Part shown: piece by piece, positions 1 through 13,882 of the stretch
Layout of the letters: each line of letters begins with the position of its first letter
Position numbering within the stretch: position 1 is the stretch's first letter
Assembly: GCA_003640385.1 (NCBI GenBank)
Contig: RCAB01000031.1
Location: 186,001-250,000 of the forward strand
Length of the DNA stretch: 64,000 bases
From: Setaria digitata
Lineage: Eukaryota > Nematoda > Chromadorea > Rhabditida > Setariidae
Direction of reading: 5' to 3'
Notes under the pieces: generated by a model
What the model saw: the letters and a program-made list of their open reading frames with translations, nothing else
What the model was told of the DNA's origin: nothing
The model's database searches: none
Program-made: the position numbers and the translations under genes

Positions 1-2498
1 GAATACCACAGTCTCTGAGTAGAAAAAGATGAAAACATGACAGAACAAGAAAGTATCCTCCATTTGAAAATAAAGGATATACACTTTTAAACAATCCAAA
101 TAGCTGTCTTCAAGACTTTCAAGGTTAGCGGTTTATCAACACACAATAACAACATGAATCGCAAGTTTAACTCCGCAACAAAAAAGGAAGAGGGAAAACT
201 TCTTAGAAATACTTTAATTAAAACCGCATAATATTCGCTCCCATAAATTTGATGCGATTTTTTGAAATTCACTTTTTTAAGAGAAGAAAGAGAAGCCGAA
301 GAGAATGATAATTCATCAATATACGGTGATGACGAACCGCAACTCATTGAACAAAAACATAAACGAAGAAAAAAAAAGAAAAAAAAAAACAAGAAAAAGC
401 TAAAAAGAAAAAACGAAAAAGGATGTAATGAATAAAACGAACTTTTTCGTCGAATTGAAAACAAAAAAAAAAAACTTTTAGCAATCAAAAAACTATTCAT
501 TGTCTATGACTGTTCTCACTTCTGTCCTCAGAGAGGGAGTGAGGGACAGGAGGATCTCCCAGATTATTAAAGGAAGGCATTCATTAAAAGACGGAAGAAA
601 AAAAAAGGAAATGCTATTTTTTTCACTAGCTTAATTTTCTCCACTGCGAAAGTTCAGCTAATTTTTCGGAAACATAGTGAAGATTTAAAGTTCATCTCAT
701 AATTCAGAAATTTTTTTTCAAGCGAATACTAGAGAAAAAGAGGAGCAATTCGAATATTAACTTCATATTTATTACAACTCAGCAAGTTTAATAAAATGCT
801 CTTCGCTGTTGTCATTGGTTTGATAACATACCTATTGAGAGACAGCTACATAAATGTCAAATTTTCTAAGAGGACAATTTCTTCATTTCAGTAAATAATT
901 TTGTAAATGAACATCATTATTATCTACTATAAAAATCTCCGCACCATCAATTAGTCCTTGATCTTTAATAGATTTCCCAAACAATTTATCAAAACCAATA
1001 ACGAAGACGCTAAAATATTTTAAAGCCGCAACGCTTCATTTGTTAGAGGCACTATAAATCTTACCAGCAATTCATCTAATCTTAGGAAACACGCTCAAAA
1101 TCCAAATTATTACTCATCAAAATGGTAAGGAACAACAGAGAGCAAGAATTAATTTACAACAAAAGGATACATAAAAATATATCGAGAAAAAACGAAATTA
1201 AACATCTCAAACAAATTCATTAGAGAAATTCTGAACTCGTTCTCTTTATTAATATAACAAATTACAGCATATTGTGTTAAAGTGTTTCCTAAAATGCTTT
1301 GGATCCCTTGTATTGCTCTCGCACAGTAAAGTAACTTCCCAAGCACAGAAAAAATTGAAAGTTTCTTGGGACGGTCAGATAATGAGCTAGAATGTTAGTA
1401 AGAATAATCTAAATTTCCACACATGCTGCAGGTTGATCAGCAGTACCTTCAAAATGTCACCGCTCTAACACGCAAAAGGTACTACGATAACAAAAAGAAA
1501 ACAAATGAGAATAAAGCATCATAACACAGACTCTGTTCTCTCCAGGATGAGAGATGCACATTAATATTATCAACTGAATAACATACGTCTAATATGGAAT
1601 TCACGTGAGAGAAATTCCTCTTTAAACAGTTTAACCCCAAAAAAAAAAAAAAAACCTAACCTAAAAAAACAGAAAGTGGTTTTAGAAAAACTACGAGCAG
1701 GAGACAAGTAACAGTTGTGGAAGTTTATTCGGGAAATGAGTGAATATGTGTGTGCATACCTATGCTGAAATGACACCGTGATATTGCGGCATTGCAATGC
1801 AAAAAAAATGAACCTTGCTCATTTTGACAGCTGCACAAACTTCGTATGTTCCTTAAAAAAGAAAAAGAAAAAAAAAAAAAAAGCATGCACTAAGTCCGTT
1901 GTCCCATTTGGCCTTTTTCATATCTCATACGCTTTTGCAATGACAATTTACGATCCTTCAATTCATTCACTTAGTCCCTACTCATCATACCTCACTGATG
2001 ATCTGTTAATCAATTTCAAAGTGCAATAAATCAACATAAGATACTCATAACATTCTTCCATCACCAATTAACTTATAGTTGCAACTCATGACCCTTCTGT
2101 TTCGAACCACCCTTTCCCCACTTTTCATCCATTCATTAGGGAATCTTCGATTATACTTGCTGCCAGCTGATTCCTTGCAAAATGAAATATTAGTAGTATA
2201 ATAGCCAACACAGATTGCCCAGTACTATTGCAATATTCCAAAGTTTTGTATATTCTCATGATCGAAAACATAACGGATGCATATAGAATAGACGCTTAGC
2301 GTACTCTAAATTCCAAACGTTTTTTTTTTTTTCAGGATGCTTGCCCAAAAGGCATGCACCACCACCATTACCATCAGTGCTACAGTGTCACTAGAGCTAT
2401 TATCATGACCACTGCTAATATCATAACCGCTATCATAAACAAAAGCCAATGGAAAAATGTAAAACAAAAATGGAACTGAACGAAATGGAGATATTTTC

Positions 2499-2501
<3 letters not shown>

Positions 2502-2544
<43 letters not shown>

Positions 2545-2548
2545 NNNN
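2502..2548. repeat. Poly-A run ending in a 4-N gap
   Basis: About 43 consecutive A residues run straight into four Ns. This is an assembly break at a homopolymer. Long A or T runs (over 15 bases) recur across the window, for example near 13843, 26365 and 35442. Confidence 0.9.
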
Positions 2549-3771
2549 AGAAATCAATGACAACTGTAGGGAATGAGCTACTTGCGAAGTACGGCTTCAT
2601 TAATCATAACAACTGAAGCAGAACCAATTTATGGCTAGCGGAAACCAAGCGAACATCTCGAACCATATTTTCTACCTTTTCTATCCGTCTTCATCGTTCA
2701 TAAGTATGAAAGAAAGAAAAAAAAAAAAGAAAGATCTTACTTGATAGGGGCACTGAGAAATGTTTCCACAGAGACGTTTCCATAATTTTATATTATCCAG
2801 CATCAGCGCTCACGTCTATCTACGCGTGCCCTTTGCCCGAAAGCAAATCAAGAAACATATGGTGGTGATGCAAAGGTGAAGGAAGTGCTATTCTAACGTC
2901 CCTAGTCATACCCGTACCCGCACATAGCAAATTCCAGGAATAGCATATCTAGTAAATTCGACTACATTACACAGCAAAATATTTTTCCATATTTACATCA
3001 TTCTAACAATCAGTCAAGTTACTCAAATACTGTGTCATCTCCTTACTGAATTGTTCGTCCTGGAATATCAAAGCAGTAATAAGAATCATCTTAAACTGGT
3101 CACATGTGATTTTCGCTTCTACATCTTCTCTGAATGCCTTAATCAGCAGCATTCACAAAAGAATGACAGTATTTATGTGCTCATTTGTTACCATCCTTCA
3201 TGAATAAATTTTATACCCCAACTTTGTTTCTTTTTAATTTAAGAGATCTCATTTCTTTAATCTTTTTAAAATTATTAAGAATAATTAGTACCAATATACA
3301 GATATTATTATTAATCCATGGACCAATACACAGATATTTCAGAAAATAAATAACCGGAAATTGTAAGGAGAAAAAAATGAGCTTCCAAAATCCAAAAATT
3401 CCTCCATATTTTTTACAAAAAGGGATCACATTGATAGAGTGTGAAATAATTATTTCCAACGATAACTTCACATAAAACTAATTCAGATTATGACCGCATC
3501 TAAACAGTGACTGGTAAGCGGAATTCAGAACTGACCTCTACTGTACAATATGCCTCATTTCTGAAAGTACTTGGAAGTCTAAATTTACCGAGAAAATTGC
3601 GTAACCTTAAACTTCAACAAATCAACGAGGTACATCCAGAGAACATGTGTTAACGTTATTTTGGATGGTGAACTGAAAAATCGGTTGGAACTTGTAAGCG
3701 TATTATTGATGGGTCTTAAAGCTTTTAAAGATGATAAAATTTAAGATTTTTCGTACAGAGTGAAAAAATTG

Positions 3772-3776
<5 letters not shown>

Positions 3777-3830
<54 letters not shown>
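3777..3830. repeat. (TG)27 microsatellite
   Basis: This is an uninterrupted TG dinucleotide tract of 54 bases. It lies in sequence without a supported gene. Confidence 0.97.
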
Positions 3831-3831
<1 letters not shown>

Positions 3832-4692
3832 CCGTGATGCGGTAATTCTTTATTTCACGCTCTACCTCTCTCGCGCTCTCTTTTTTAAGATTTCTCAAAC
3901 ACGAACATTTATCATCTTACTATTGCTACGTAATAGGAATAGAAATTGAAAACACACTGAATACAAAACCTTATTACATGATAGAAATATGTCATGATGC
4001 AATGCTTTTACTTCTCTAGAAAATTTTTAAAAGACATTTTCTCTAAACAGACATTTTCATTTCGACTCTTCTTTCACATTGTACCTATATTTTCTTTTAG
4101 TCCGTTCAACCACTTTTAAAAAACTTATCAAATTATCTTGCAGTGTAATTTACAGTATCATCATTTAACAAATGTAATTTAAGGAGTCGTTAAATGAAGT
4201 GCCAAATTCAGGAGGTGTAGAATACAAAAAATCGGAAGGATATGAATGAATCAAGAAACCACATAAGGGAAGTCAATTAGAAATTTACTGAAATTATTGG
4301 ATAAAAGCTGTATCATGCGATATAATGCCAGAGAAAGATTTGTGAACAAGATAGGATTTTCTCGTAATGCCCTTGAACAACAATAAAAAAGAATGAACTG
4401 ATTGATAACTACAATAAAAGGAAACGAACATGAACTGGTAACAAAATTAAATAGTGTAATAAGTTATTTTTATTCATCAAACTTCAACCAAAAAAGAAAA
4501 GTGACCGTAGTAGTAGTGACAACGACAAGAGGACTAACCACGGCATAAGAATGATACCTCATCCAACTCAGCTCATCCTCACATCTTCCGCCACTTTGCT
4601 ATTTCGTGAATGGAATAAACGATGATCAGAAGTCGAACTGGAGAGTTATGTGCACGGGAAAAATGCAATCACAGATACACACACATACACAA

Positions 4693-4696
<4 letters not shown>

Positions 4697-4763
<67 letters not shown>
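4697..4763. repeat. (AC)n microsatellite
   Basis: This is an uninterrupted AC tract of 67 bases, preceded by an imperfect CA-rich stretch from about 4676. It produces two spurious open frames of Thr-His repeats, which are not genes. Confidence 0.97.
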
Positions 4764-4767
<4 letters not shown>

Positions 4768-7746
4768 TACAACGAGACCGACTACCTGGTAAACAGGAGC
4801 AGTTGCTCGAGCTCAATCATTCCTACTCTCGTCTCCAGCTCCATCCTCGCTCCTGTGTTTATCTGTTCCCATCCGTAACTCAAAACTCCTCTATACGCGT
4901 CAATCAACAACAGTTCATCCCATAACAGATAACAGATAAGACCACACCATATCATGACACTAAATTAAATCTCTTATCAACAAATTCAACATCTCTACGA
5001 AATACATTCAGCTGTTATTTAAATATCAATCATTAACAATTACTTAAATGAACAGATTCAGCAAGAAAGAGCAGCAAATCTTCCTCAGAATTATTTGATC
5101 CCCAGTAATACATGGAACAAAGGAGTTAACTTACAAAAAGAAAAAAAAAAAAAAAAAATGACGGGAAAAAAAAAAAAGATTATTGAAAAAATGAAAGCAA
5201 AACAAAAATTCGTTAATGACATTCAGTGGGAATAAATGCTTTTCAAATATTCTGGCGTTTCTCATTTGTTACACATTTGTGATATAAGTGGGTAGGGAAA
5301 TTACCTCACAGTGTGAAAATTTCTAAATAATACTCCTCAAATGAAGAAATCAACGATTTATTATGCAGAAGTAGGCAAAATAATATTTCCCACAGTCATA
5401 AAGTTGGCCATATCTTCAATGCGATTGCTAATATGGTTAGGATTCCGAGTGTCAATAATTAATATTTCGGACGTCGCACTATCGCGATTTGGAAAAGGAA
5501 AAAGCAGTAAAAATATTGAATATTTAAAACATTTACCAAACAGCAAGCAAAAAAAAAAGTTCATATAACTCTTCACAGTCGCTATATGGAAAGGTTATTA
5601 TCCATTCTTCAAAACTCGAAGCAACACATACTAATCTGTGGCCACTACCAGACAGTCTTAATTAAATTATCCATGAACTAAAATCGAATCAAAGATTAAA
5701 AAAAATGGAAAAGAGCACGTCTGAAATAGACGTACTTAAAATCTTCTAAAGAAACTAAGAGAAAAATGCGCAAATTCATCCTTGGATGCATTTTTTTTCT
5801 TTTCCCTTTTGCTTTTTTTTTTTTGCTTTTTTGTTTTTTTTTTTTTTTTTTTAAATTTGCAGAGAAATATAGCTGGGATCATTACCTTGCAAATTGGGAT
5901 ATTTAGAATAACCTATGAACGAGAATTCCTTACCAATCAGCCATAAAGTGAGGTGTCTTACGGCTGCTGTATATGCGGGCCAGTTAATGAATTTCTCTTC
6001 CAATTCATTATTCTCACTCAAAGTTCCTTTAATTTCGTCATTCTGCGGGCTCAATTACCAAGTATGAACTTTAACAAGCTGCCATCCGGAGAGATTTAAG
6101 TGAGGTACTCAAAAAGCTCCCACAGTTAAAACTGGAATGGAGGAGACTGGACTGAAGTTATAGAAGTAGAATTTGAAAAGGATGCTCTGAGAAGGCATTT
6201 TACATTACGACTGATAAGCTGATCTGATAAATTTTCAGAAATGCGCCAGCTCATTACAACGAAAAAAATGCGCAACAACTGTCGTCCGTTGTGTGGGGTC
6301 CACATTGCCACAAAATGATTCAAATCATCTGAAATAAACAAATGAATTCAACCATGCCTGCATCCCCTCTAACCCCGCAACGGATTAATCAGCATCCATA
6401 CCCTTTAGGAAAACAGGACCCGTCAAACGTATTTCTCGATGAATCAACACACGCACACATGCAGACGCAGATGTAGCAGTCCTCCACTTACGTCATACCA
6501 CTCATTTTTCTGATCCCACTTCACACCGTTACCCTGACCCTCACTTCCTGCTACTGCTACTGCTACTGCTGGTGACACACACATATTAATCTTAAGGGAA
6601 ATGATCACACATCCAGGCAACCGGAAGCATCACCCCTTTCAAATCATGAAGTAATAAGTATCAACCCAAGAGCCGGAAGTTAAAGTTATTCTTTTAACCT
6701 CCACAGCAAAACATTAAACTGTGTTACAATGCCACTTAGCTACATTCTTCAGCGCGATGATCCGATTCTCACTTTCTGTTCCAGACACAAATATACTGAA
6801 GACGAAAACACAAACGTATGTCCATTCCACTACATCATTAACTTAATAGGTAAACAGCGGGATAAATAAGCACCAAGTATGAAAGGATTTAAAGGATTCC
6901 ACAAAAACAACACAAATTCCCGACCATCTTTTATCCAGGCAGCCAAATCAGGAAGGGACATTTAACAAAACTCCTTTATTTATTTTACAGATCAGTTAGT
7001 ACCTGAAAAAAAAACTGAGCAGCTGCTGACAAAAATACACGAGCATCAGACTCATGTGTACACTATCCCGAATGAGACTTTTAATATCATTCAGAGAAGA
7101 ATCCTAAACCTTATACCACTTAACAGTTAGCTATAAGTGTCAGAAACAATAATGAACAATAGAAAAAGACAGAAGTTCCTTGTTTCTTGATAAAGGAGAA
7201 CAGGACGACAAAAAAGAAAAAAAAAAAAAAACTGCGCTGAATGCTACTTGATCTTTGGTGACATAATCAACTTAAAAATTGATGGATGCAATTTGTACAA
7301 ACTGATGAACGGTCCCTATACAAATAAAACAGTGCGTGGAAGTTGGAACTGGTTTTCAAAAGCTTCATCTCTTCAACTTCGGTCCCACTGGTTGCAGTCT
7401 TATTTGCAATACTGATACAGATGGTTAACTTCTTTGCAATCCAGTATAATAGAGAGCGCAACAGTAACAAATTACAAAAGCATATTTTTGTATACATGAA
7501 ATGCTATTGAAACATCAAACACACTATATGCTAGATCGAATTTTCCTTTGATAATCAAAACAACCAAGGAGCTATTATAGTCAGCTGAATACAGTTTCAT
7601 GAAAAAGCAACAATACTCTTTCCTTTCTCCTTTCTCTAACAAATCGAACGTGAAAAAGCAAATTCATCTATTAACTGCTACTGCCCAGTATAGAATAATT
7701 TCGTTCTTTTGGAAACACGCTTCACCACAAGGAGGAGATATTTCCG

Positions 7747-7874
7747 ACAGTAAAGTAAAAACGTAAGTTTGAAGATTAACAAACACAAATACATGAAAAT
7801 AAANACAGTAAAGTAAAAACGTAAAGTAAAAACGTAAGTTTGAAGATTAACAAACACAAATACATGAAAATAAA
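7747..7874. repeat. Direct duplication around a single-N gap (assembly join)
   Basis: The sequence at 7747-7803 is repeated at 7805-7874 across a single N at 7804. The second copy has an extra 13-base internal repeat. Such mirrored contig ends around one N are typical of two overlapping contigs joined without merging, so the duplication is probably not biological. Confidence 0.75.
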
Positions 7875-7900
7875 AACCGAAAATACAAAAGAAAAATCAC

Positions 7901-7966
7901 CTGGAAGAATGCCACGTTGTATAAGATATCCTTGTGCTGGACGTCGTTCTAGCTTCAATCGAAGAG
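7901..7966 (-). CDS. Internal exon with an RPEL-like actin-binding motif
   Basis: On the minus strand a 66-bp exon is bounded by TTTTGCAG and CAG/GTGATT. With its two leading bases it encodes about 22 residues containing LKLERRPAQGYLIQRGILP. This resembles the RPEL repeat of MRTF/myocardin-related and PHACTR proteins (R-P-x-x-x-E-L followed by G-I-L/M-P), which binds G-actin; here the usual Glu is Tyr. The exon is phase 1 on both sides, and the probable first exon at 11000-11183 also ends in phase 1, so the two join in frame as NRE-ALRLKLERRP. No further RPEL exon was found downstream. The RPEL reading is an inference from one motif. Confidence 0.45.
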
Positions 7967-10900
7967 CTGCAAAATTTACCTCTGCAGCTCATTGTTCCTT
8001 GCTCTGTATTGCATAAGCATACATAAAATAAATCTATGTTCTGTTGAATTCAACTTAAAAGTCAGATAAGAAACGTACAATGATCAATTTGTGACAGCAA
8101 GACAAAATGACCTCAGACAGATTATTTAAGAGAGACGTAGTGGCAACTTCAGGAAGGAACGGCTGGACGTAGACAAGCAATCCTACGTGCAAAAGAGATT
8201 TCCTCCGAGTAGTAGTGAAACTTCTTGGTGTATATGTGTAGGAATCTGCTAAAGACAGTTAAATGGAAAGTGGTAAGTGGAAGTGATAAGTCAAGATGGA
8301 AAAGAACGACAATAGTTGACGCAGTACTTCGCCATGTTGTGGACCAGATTTCAAGAAACAAGAAAAGATCGAAACAAATATGAAATAGAATATTCCTAGG
8401 CTAAAAAATTAGTGGGAAATTTCTCGTCTGATTTATGATAAGCCCTGAATAAGCTGGTTTCAAGTAAATCATTAGTTTTCACTCTACCAATAACCCAACT
8501 TCATAACACTTCAATTCCATTGAAATTGAACAGAGGGATCAGACAAAACGAAATCTTCAGTTTATCTATTTCAAATTACGAATAGTTCGAATTTGTGACT
8601 TTTTTTCCATTGTATTAAAAGCAATTCACCAACATATGTTCAGAAGACAAGATATTCACTGGTAAAAGAAAGCATAGCATTGTTAAATGCCAATAAAACC
8701 TTAAAAACTAATGCAAAAGAATCTAATTCAGTGTCATACATATTCATACGAATACCCACATAAATGCACAAGTGCATCTATATACTTCAAGAAACCAATG
8801 ACAGACGTTTTTGCAATAAATGAATATAAGCTGTACATAACCCATATGGACCAGCGTGGAAACATTTTCGACCATATAAATATAAAGAGTGTTTTGCTTA
8901 ATAATCTATTACATCACTTCTTTTGCTACTCATTTTTTTTTTTTTTTTTTGGAATAAGCGATAGCTTCTGTCAATTTAGATTAAATTTTCAATGTCGGCG
9001 TGTTTGTTCGCTTAGTAGTTTCCTAGTGACCTTCCATTCTGCAAAAGAAAAAGAAAAACTATTTCCAATAGTTTTCTAGGCAACTGTTGTTCGCATGTCC
9101 ATCCGTCTCCATGTTTGAAAAAGATACAATGATCTATTATATATATATATGTTTATTTATTTATTTATATATATTATAGGCATGATTCTGTTAATTCGGA
9201 AAAAATGTATCAAATTTGAGACAAATCAAAAACAGATATTTGCAAACGATAAGGATTAGAGATACAGGGAGGAAAACAACATAGCCTGCATTCTGCTGAT
9301 CCAAACAATCTTGCACATGGCATCGACATTAATTTTGGTCTCTAACAGCTGCTTCACTAAAACCTAGTCTTCAAGTAAAACTTCTCATTATTACAGCAGC
9401 AAGCAAAAATTCATTTTCATTTCTCTTTCTGACACAACTGCTATTCCAAAACTAGAAATAACTTCCTCTTTAGAGCTCATTTCAGCCCGGATTATTACTC
9501 TCTAATATGATATACACCAGAAACATTTGAATCTAATTAAAGAAAAGATGTTCTGCTTGATGTCTAACCTCAAGAAGCTATTTAGCACATAGTACCATTC
9601 ACTGGTAAAAAAATATCAACAACTTAACGGTCAATGTAACAAAACAAAAGTTGCCAGTTGCCAAACTATGATAGTTTTCTCCTCGGTTTAATCTACGTCG
9701 ATCAACAAACAGTAATGTCGCTTCCACTTTCGGAATACATTTCTTGACTTATTCCGAAATTATCCAACTACTTTAATATTTAAGCCACCACGAAATGTAT
9801 CGGTCGTAATTCGAACAGCGTGAGGAATCTGAATCTGTATTCGAAGACTGTCCTGTTATTTTCAAGTTCTCGACAAGACAAAGGCAATAAGAAGGGAAGC
9901 GAAAGAAAGAGGGAAAAAGAAAGGATTCATAAATGGCAGCAGGATAGGTTGGAGAGAATGTTGCAAAATTTCGAAAAAAAAAAAAAGGAAAGTGAGAAAC
10001 TCAACACTTTTCCTAATTCTAAACTTACACAACAGCAAACTCGAAATGAAATATAGAATAACTTTTACGCTAGAGAATGATGAGAAAAAAAAACCCTCAA
10101 ATGAAAAGTTTGATCATTGCATTCTAATGGAAATTGATATTTTTTATAAAAATCTTTTAAAAAGTATCGTAACTTCAGTAATGTTTCATATTTCACCTGA
10201 TGTCCTCATCAGTTAGCACAGATTTCCGACCTTTTTCTGCTTCTACAGTCTAAGGGCTCATCTTCATAAGACTTGCCGAATAGATGGATAAAAAGATAGC
10301 ATACGGTGTCATCTTACAGCGACGTCAAAGTTTTTGTTAACTGCATCAACATGCAAATGAATAGTTTCATGATGTTTGAAGCTTTGTGGACATATGCAGT
10401 GTTTGAAGCGATAGTAAAGAATCATGTTTCCTATTCAATTTGAATGTGTTAGAAAAATGTAGTAATGGAAATATAATAGAAAAGAGAAAGGATTGAAAGC
10501 GAAGTACTACAGAAAATGGGAATATAAAGTTAAAAGGAATTCGAGTATCAAAATATACTGGAACAGAAATAAAGCGATAAACAGAAGTAGGAATAGGAGC
10601 AATGAAGACACAAAGTACTGTGTACGCTTCTAAAACACTAATATTTACAACAGGAGAGGCAAATTTAAGAAAGGATTAAATGTACAGAAATTTTTGAATT
10701 TGCAAGGAAGTTTCGAAAGAAGAAGGCAGCAATCGCTTGAGAGTATCGGAAAGGAGAAGGTAACCACGAATTTGAAGGGATCGGACGAAAGAACCATAAG
10801 ATTGAAATACGGATATAAGTTACATATGGAAGAAATAGAGATACAGGTGTAGGTGTTCTGGATGGTGAATATTTTTCAAAGCAAAGAATGAACTAGGATT

Positions 10901-10999
10901 TTATCTTATCAATGTTAATTCCTACTTCCTCAATAATAGTAATAACAATTAACGTAAATATTTTTGTGCAGTTTTTTTTTTTTTTTAACTGATGCTTAC
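7967..10999. other. Probable intron of the RPEL-like gene
   Basis: This stretch is AT-rich with no open frame carrying convincing splice sites on either strand. If the flanking exons belong to one transcript, it is a single intron of about 3 kb, much longer than most introns in this window. Confidence 0.4.
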
Positions 11000-11183
11000 C
11001 TTCTCTGTTAGAATCCATGTTTGCCTGCAAACTCTGAGCATCAATAAAAATTGTACGTGGAATGAACTGCGTGGGAACTGCTACTGCAGGCTGTCGAGCA
11101 ACAGGAACAAGTAGGAGTGGAATAGCTTCTGATATGTCGGTTACTGGCGGCTTCGGCTCGATCCGTCGTCCTAGCGTAGTCAT
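11000..11183 (-). CDS. Probable first coding exon of the RPEL-like gene
   Basis: The ATG at 11183 (minus strand) opens a 61-codon frame ending at a strong donor, GAAG/GTAAGC. The translation begins MTTLGRRIEPKPPV and is rich in Pro, Val and Ala, quite unlike the Lys/Phe/Ile-rich chance frames around it. It carries no recognisable domain itself. The exon ends in phase 1, which fits the RPEL-like exon at 7901-7966. It is transcribed away from the p24 gene that starts at 12089, across a GC-richer spacer. Product unknown beyond the possible RPEL link. Confidence 0.6.
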
Positions 11184-12088
11184 TGTGAGATCACAGATAA
11201 GTTCGAGATCAGAAATGTAAATATTTCAACTCCAACTTTGATTCCTCGTATTTAGTATATGAAGTCTAGAATAAAGAGATTAAGGTAAGGAATAATTCTG
11301 TCCAGTGATGACTCGAAATTGGGGGAGAAACTTACCCCTAAAATAACGAAATTCATAATTCGTAGTCAATTTGGACAGTTTTAAACCACTGTATCACCAC
11401 TGTTAAGGATTACTGTGCGTCATTCACCGTACGTTCTTTCCTTTCTTCACTACAACATTTCCCCGTTGTTCACTTCCGTCAAACCCCCCCCTCCAACACA
11501 ACAGCCCCGTCTATCAGTAACCCCACATCACCCCACTTACCCATTCATCGTATGTCACGACCGTCTAGCCGGTGGCACTTGCCGCATTTTACATGATACC
11601 CGCACAACCGCAAAATACGGAAGAAATTGCAGGCCGCAGAGTGAACAGGTGGCATCTGCTACGTCTCCATTGCGGGTGCGCAGTTGGTGACATGGGATTG
11701 GGAGTTCGGAACAGGTGTTCCTAGAGGTAGCCGTAATTAAGCTGCGATGCTTGTAGCCTGGACAATTCACTGCTATGACGATTAGTTTAAAAGAGTTGCT
11801 TTATTCCTTTGCAGACGGATCGTTTGTTTTAAGATGGGTCTAGTTTTCATCAACTCCAGTAGTTTGCTGGATGTTCCTGTCCTGAACGGTCATTAAAAAG
11901 GAACTCTCTCTACTTGAGGTTGTTTTCTGTCTCGGTGGTTTAAACTTGTTCGGTTCGAAGATGTGAGAACGTTACCGATGGATAGAGCTGCCTCTAAATA
12001 ATGCTTGCTTTTACATTCGTAGAGGTGATGAGGAACGTCGGTACTGCGACAGGTTAACCTTCCTAATACTCCTTTCTTCGCAGATCAG
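11184..12088. promoter_or_regulatory. Divergent promoter region
   Basis: This interval of about 900 bp separates two divergently transcribed genes and is visibly richer in C, G and CpG (notably 11450-11760) than its surroundings. It has open frames on both strands at 11415-11770, but they are low-complexity and lack splice context. Just before the start codon of the right-hand gene lies TTCTTCGCAG (ending at 12083), a plausible spliced-leader acceptor. Promoter function is inferred from position. Confidence 0.5.
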
Positions 12089-13622
12089 ATGGGATTGTAT
12101 TTACATCTTTCCTTTATCCTGAATCTATTAATTCATATATCTCGGGCAGCTGAATATACTTACACAATTGAAGTGCCCGCTGGAAAACATAACTGCTTCT
12201 TCCAGACCGTCAATAACACTCATCATAAGTTCATGGAAATTTATTACCAAGCAAGTCTCTTTTCTCGTTTTTTATGAATGTATTGCTCTTTGTTAAACTT
12301 ACAAGTAGGAATGACAGTAATGTTTAGGTACATTTCTTCTTTTGGAACCTAATTATCAAATTGAATCGGACCAAACTGAAATTGACCATAAAAGGAATAG
12401 ATTAGAGTTTCAGGTTGTTGATGGTGGTGATTTGAATATCAATTTTATGGTTCTCTTTGGAGCTGAAATTTTATTGCAAGAAACGAAGAAAACAGACGGA
12501 GGCCACAAGTAAGGTTTGCTTTTCATTTACGTAACTGAACTGATTATCATGGATGATTGCTTGTGGTGATTTGTTATATGAATTGTCTGTTGGAACTAAT
12601 AATATCCAAAATTTAACTTAAGAACTTGATTGTTTAGATAATACTGGATAGGAGAACGCTTTAAATGGGTATTTTGTTATATTTGTTTGATCAACACTTT
12701 CAGACGATAACACTGTTGAAGGTTTCCCTTGACGAACTCTGGTGACTATCAACTATGTTTTGACAACTCATTCAGTTATCAAACACGTAAAGTCCTGTTC
12801 TTTGAACTTTACTTGTTAGATGAAAGTGGTAGCTTTGATGAAACAAACATGTTCGAAGGATTCGGTCCTATGAAGCAGGAATACAGTGGACTTGGTTTCG
12901 AAGTACAGAAGTTTCAAGTATGTTCATTTATTCCAAACAGGTGCTGAAATTAAGCTATTAGAAAGTTCAAGTTGACCTCTTTTGCATCACATCACTTTTT
13001 AAAGAAATTTGTGCTTCTCTCTTTGCGAATACATTATCAGCATTGTACAGCACACTGTTGTATTATGCGGAGGTTTATTACTTCAAATGATAATGTTTCT
13101 TAACAAGTGTAGTTACCAGTGATTTTATCATTAATATATATTAAACATGGTTGAGAAATAAGGCTCTCTGAAGATAAGTACAGTAGACCTTGATTTCGAA
13201 ATTTAGTGATCTGATCATTCTCTTGTTTGGTACAGTGCAAAAATTGGAAAAGAATTGATAGAAATGAAGTATTCAAATTTCAGAGAGCATCTAATAATAT
13301 CAAAAACCTATTGAATAGAATTGAATATCACCAGTCATTGTTACGAGCTTACGAAGCACGTGATCGGGCTGTAATGAATGCTAATCTCGAGCGTGTAACA
13401 TTGTGGTCCGTGATTAACTCTGTCGTTTTAATAATCGTTGGTTTGTTACAGGTACTTTTTGTTATAATTTTATACGAATGCATTAACAAATCTGTGTTTA
13501 CAATGAGAAGGAGTATTGTTTCTTTTAATATATGCTTTTTTTTTTTTCAGGTATATATGATAAGAAGTTTGTTTGAAGACAATTCGAAATTGGGACAGCT
13601 GTTAAGGCGACAACATTTTTAA
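12089..13622 (+). CDS. p24/TMED family cargo receptor, gamma type (copy 1)
   Basis: Exons: 12089-12250, 12414-12508, 12722-12917, 13284-13451 and 13551-13622 (230 residues, near the usual p24 size of 200-235). p24 proteins cycle between ER and Golgi in COPI/COPII vesicles and help select cargo. Visible in order: an N-terminal signal peptide (about residues 1-20), a GOLD domain with the paired Cys of the family (one in KHNCFF, one in QLCFDNS), a coiled-coil stretch, one membrane helix and a short cytosolic tail starting VYMIRSLFEDN. That tail resembles TMED1/TMED5 (VYxLKSLFED). It has no KKxx end. Intron 1 uses a GC donor (CAA/GCAAGT). The acceptor of exon 3 is weak (TTGAAG/G) but is forced by an upstream in-frame stop and by phase. 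The start is chosen as the first ATG after a TTCTTCGCAG acceptor. Its partner copy lies at 15118. Confidence 0.9.
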
Positions 13623-13840
13623 TGTATATCTATATATGTCATCTTTTCATGTGGTCCTTTTCTGATTGACTAGTAACCTGTGTCTCGTGATGAGAATGAA
13701 CTGTGATATATACTATAAATGTTGTATTTGATACTTTTTTTTTTAAGTATAAGATTGTATGCATTTATGGGCTCTTTGTCATGGACAGGACGAAAAGAAC
13801 GAGAAAGGGTACAGCTGAAGGAAAGAAAAGCGATTGTCCC

Positions 13841-13882
<42 letters not shown>

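Larger units (their letters stand above)
1..7746. other. Long non-coding stretch, probably intron and intergenic
   Basis: No open frame here has both splice signals and a protein-like composition. The stretch is AT-rich and full of poly-A/poly-T runs, with two dinucleotide repeats and one N gap. It lies downstream (on the minus strand) of two probable exons at 11000-11183 and 7901-7966, so part of it is likely intron of that gene. Further exons may be hidden here; I could not find them by reading. Confidence 0.5.

Noticed and set aside
87..500. 137-codon minus-strand frame rich in Phe and Ser
   Set aside because: It comes from A/T homopolymer runs and has no splice signals or domain.
4606..4925. 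Two plus-strand open frames of Thr-His repeats
   Set aside because: They are translations of the (AC)n microsatellite.
9131..9178. TATATA/TTTATTTA tract resembling a promoter
   Set aside because: Simple AT repeat with no gene start next to it.
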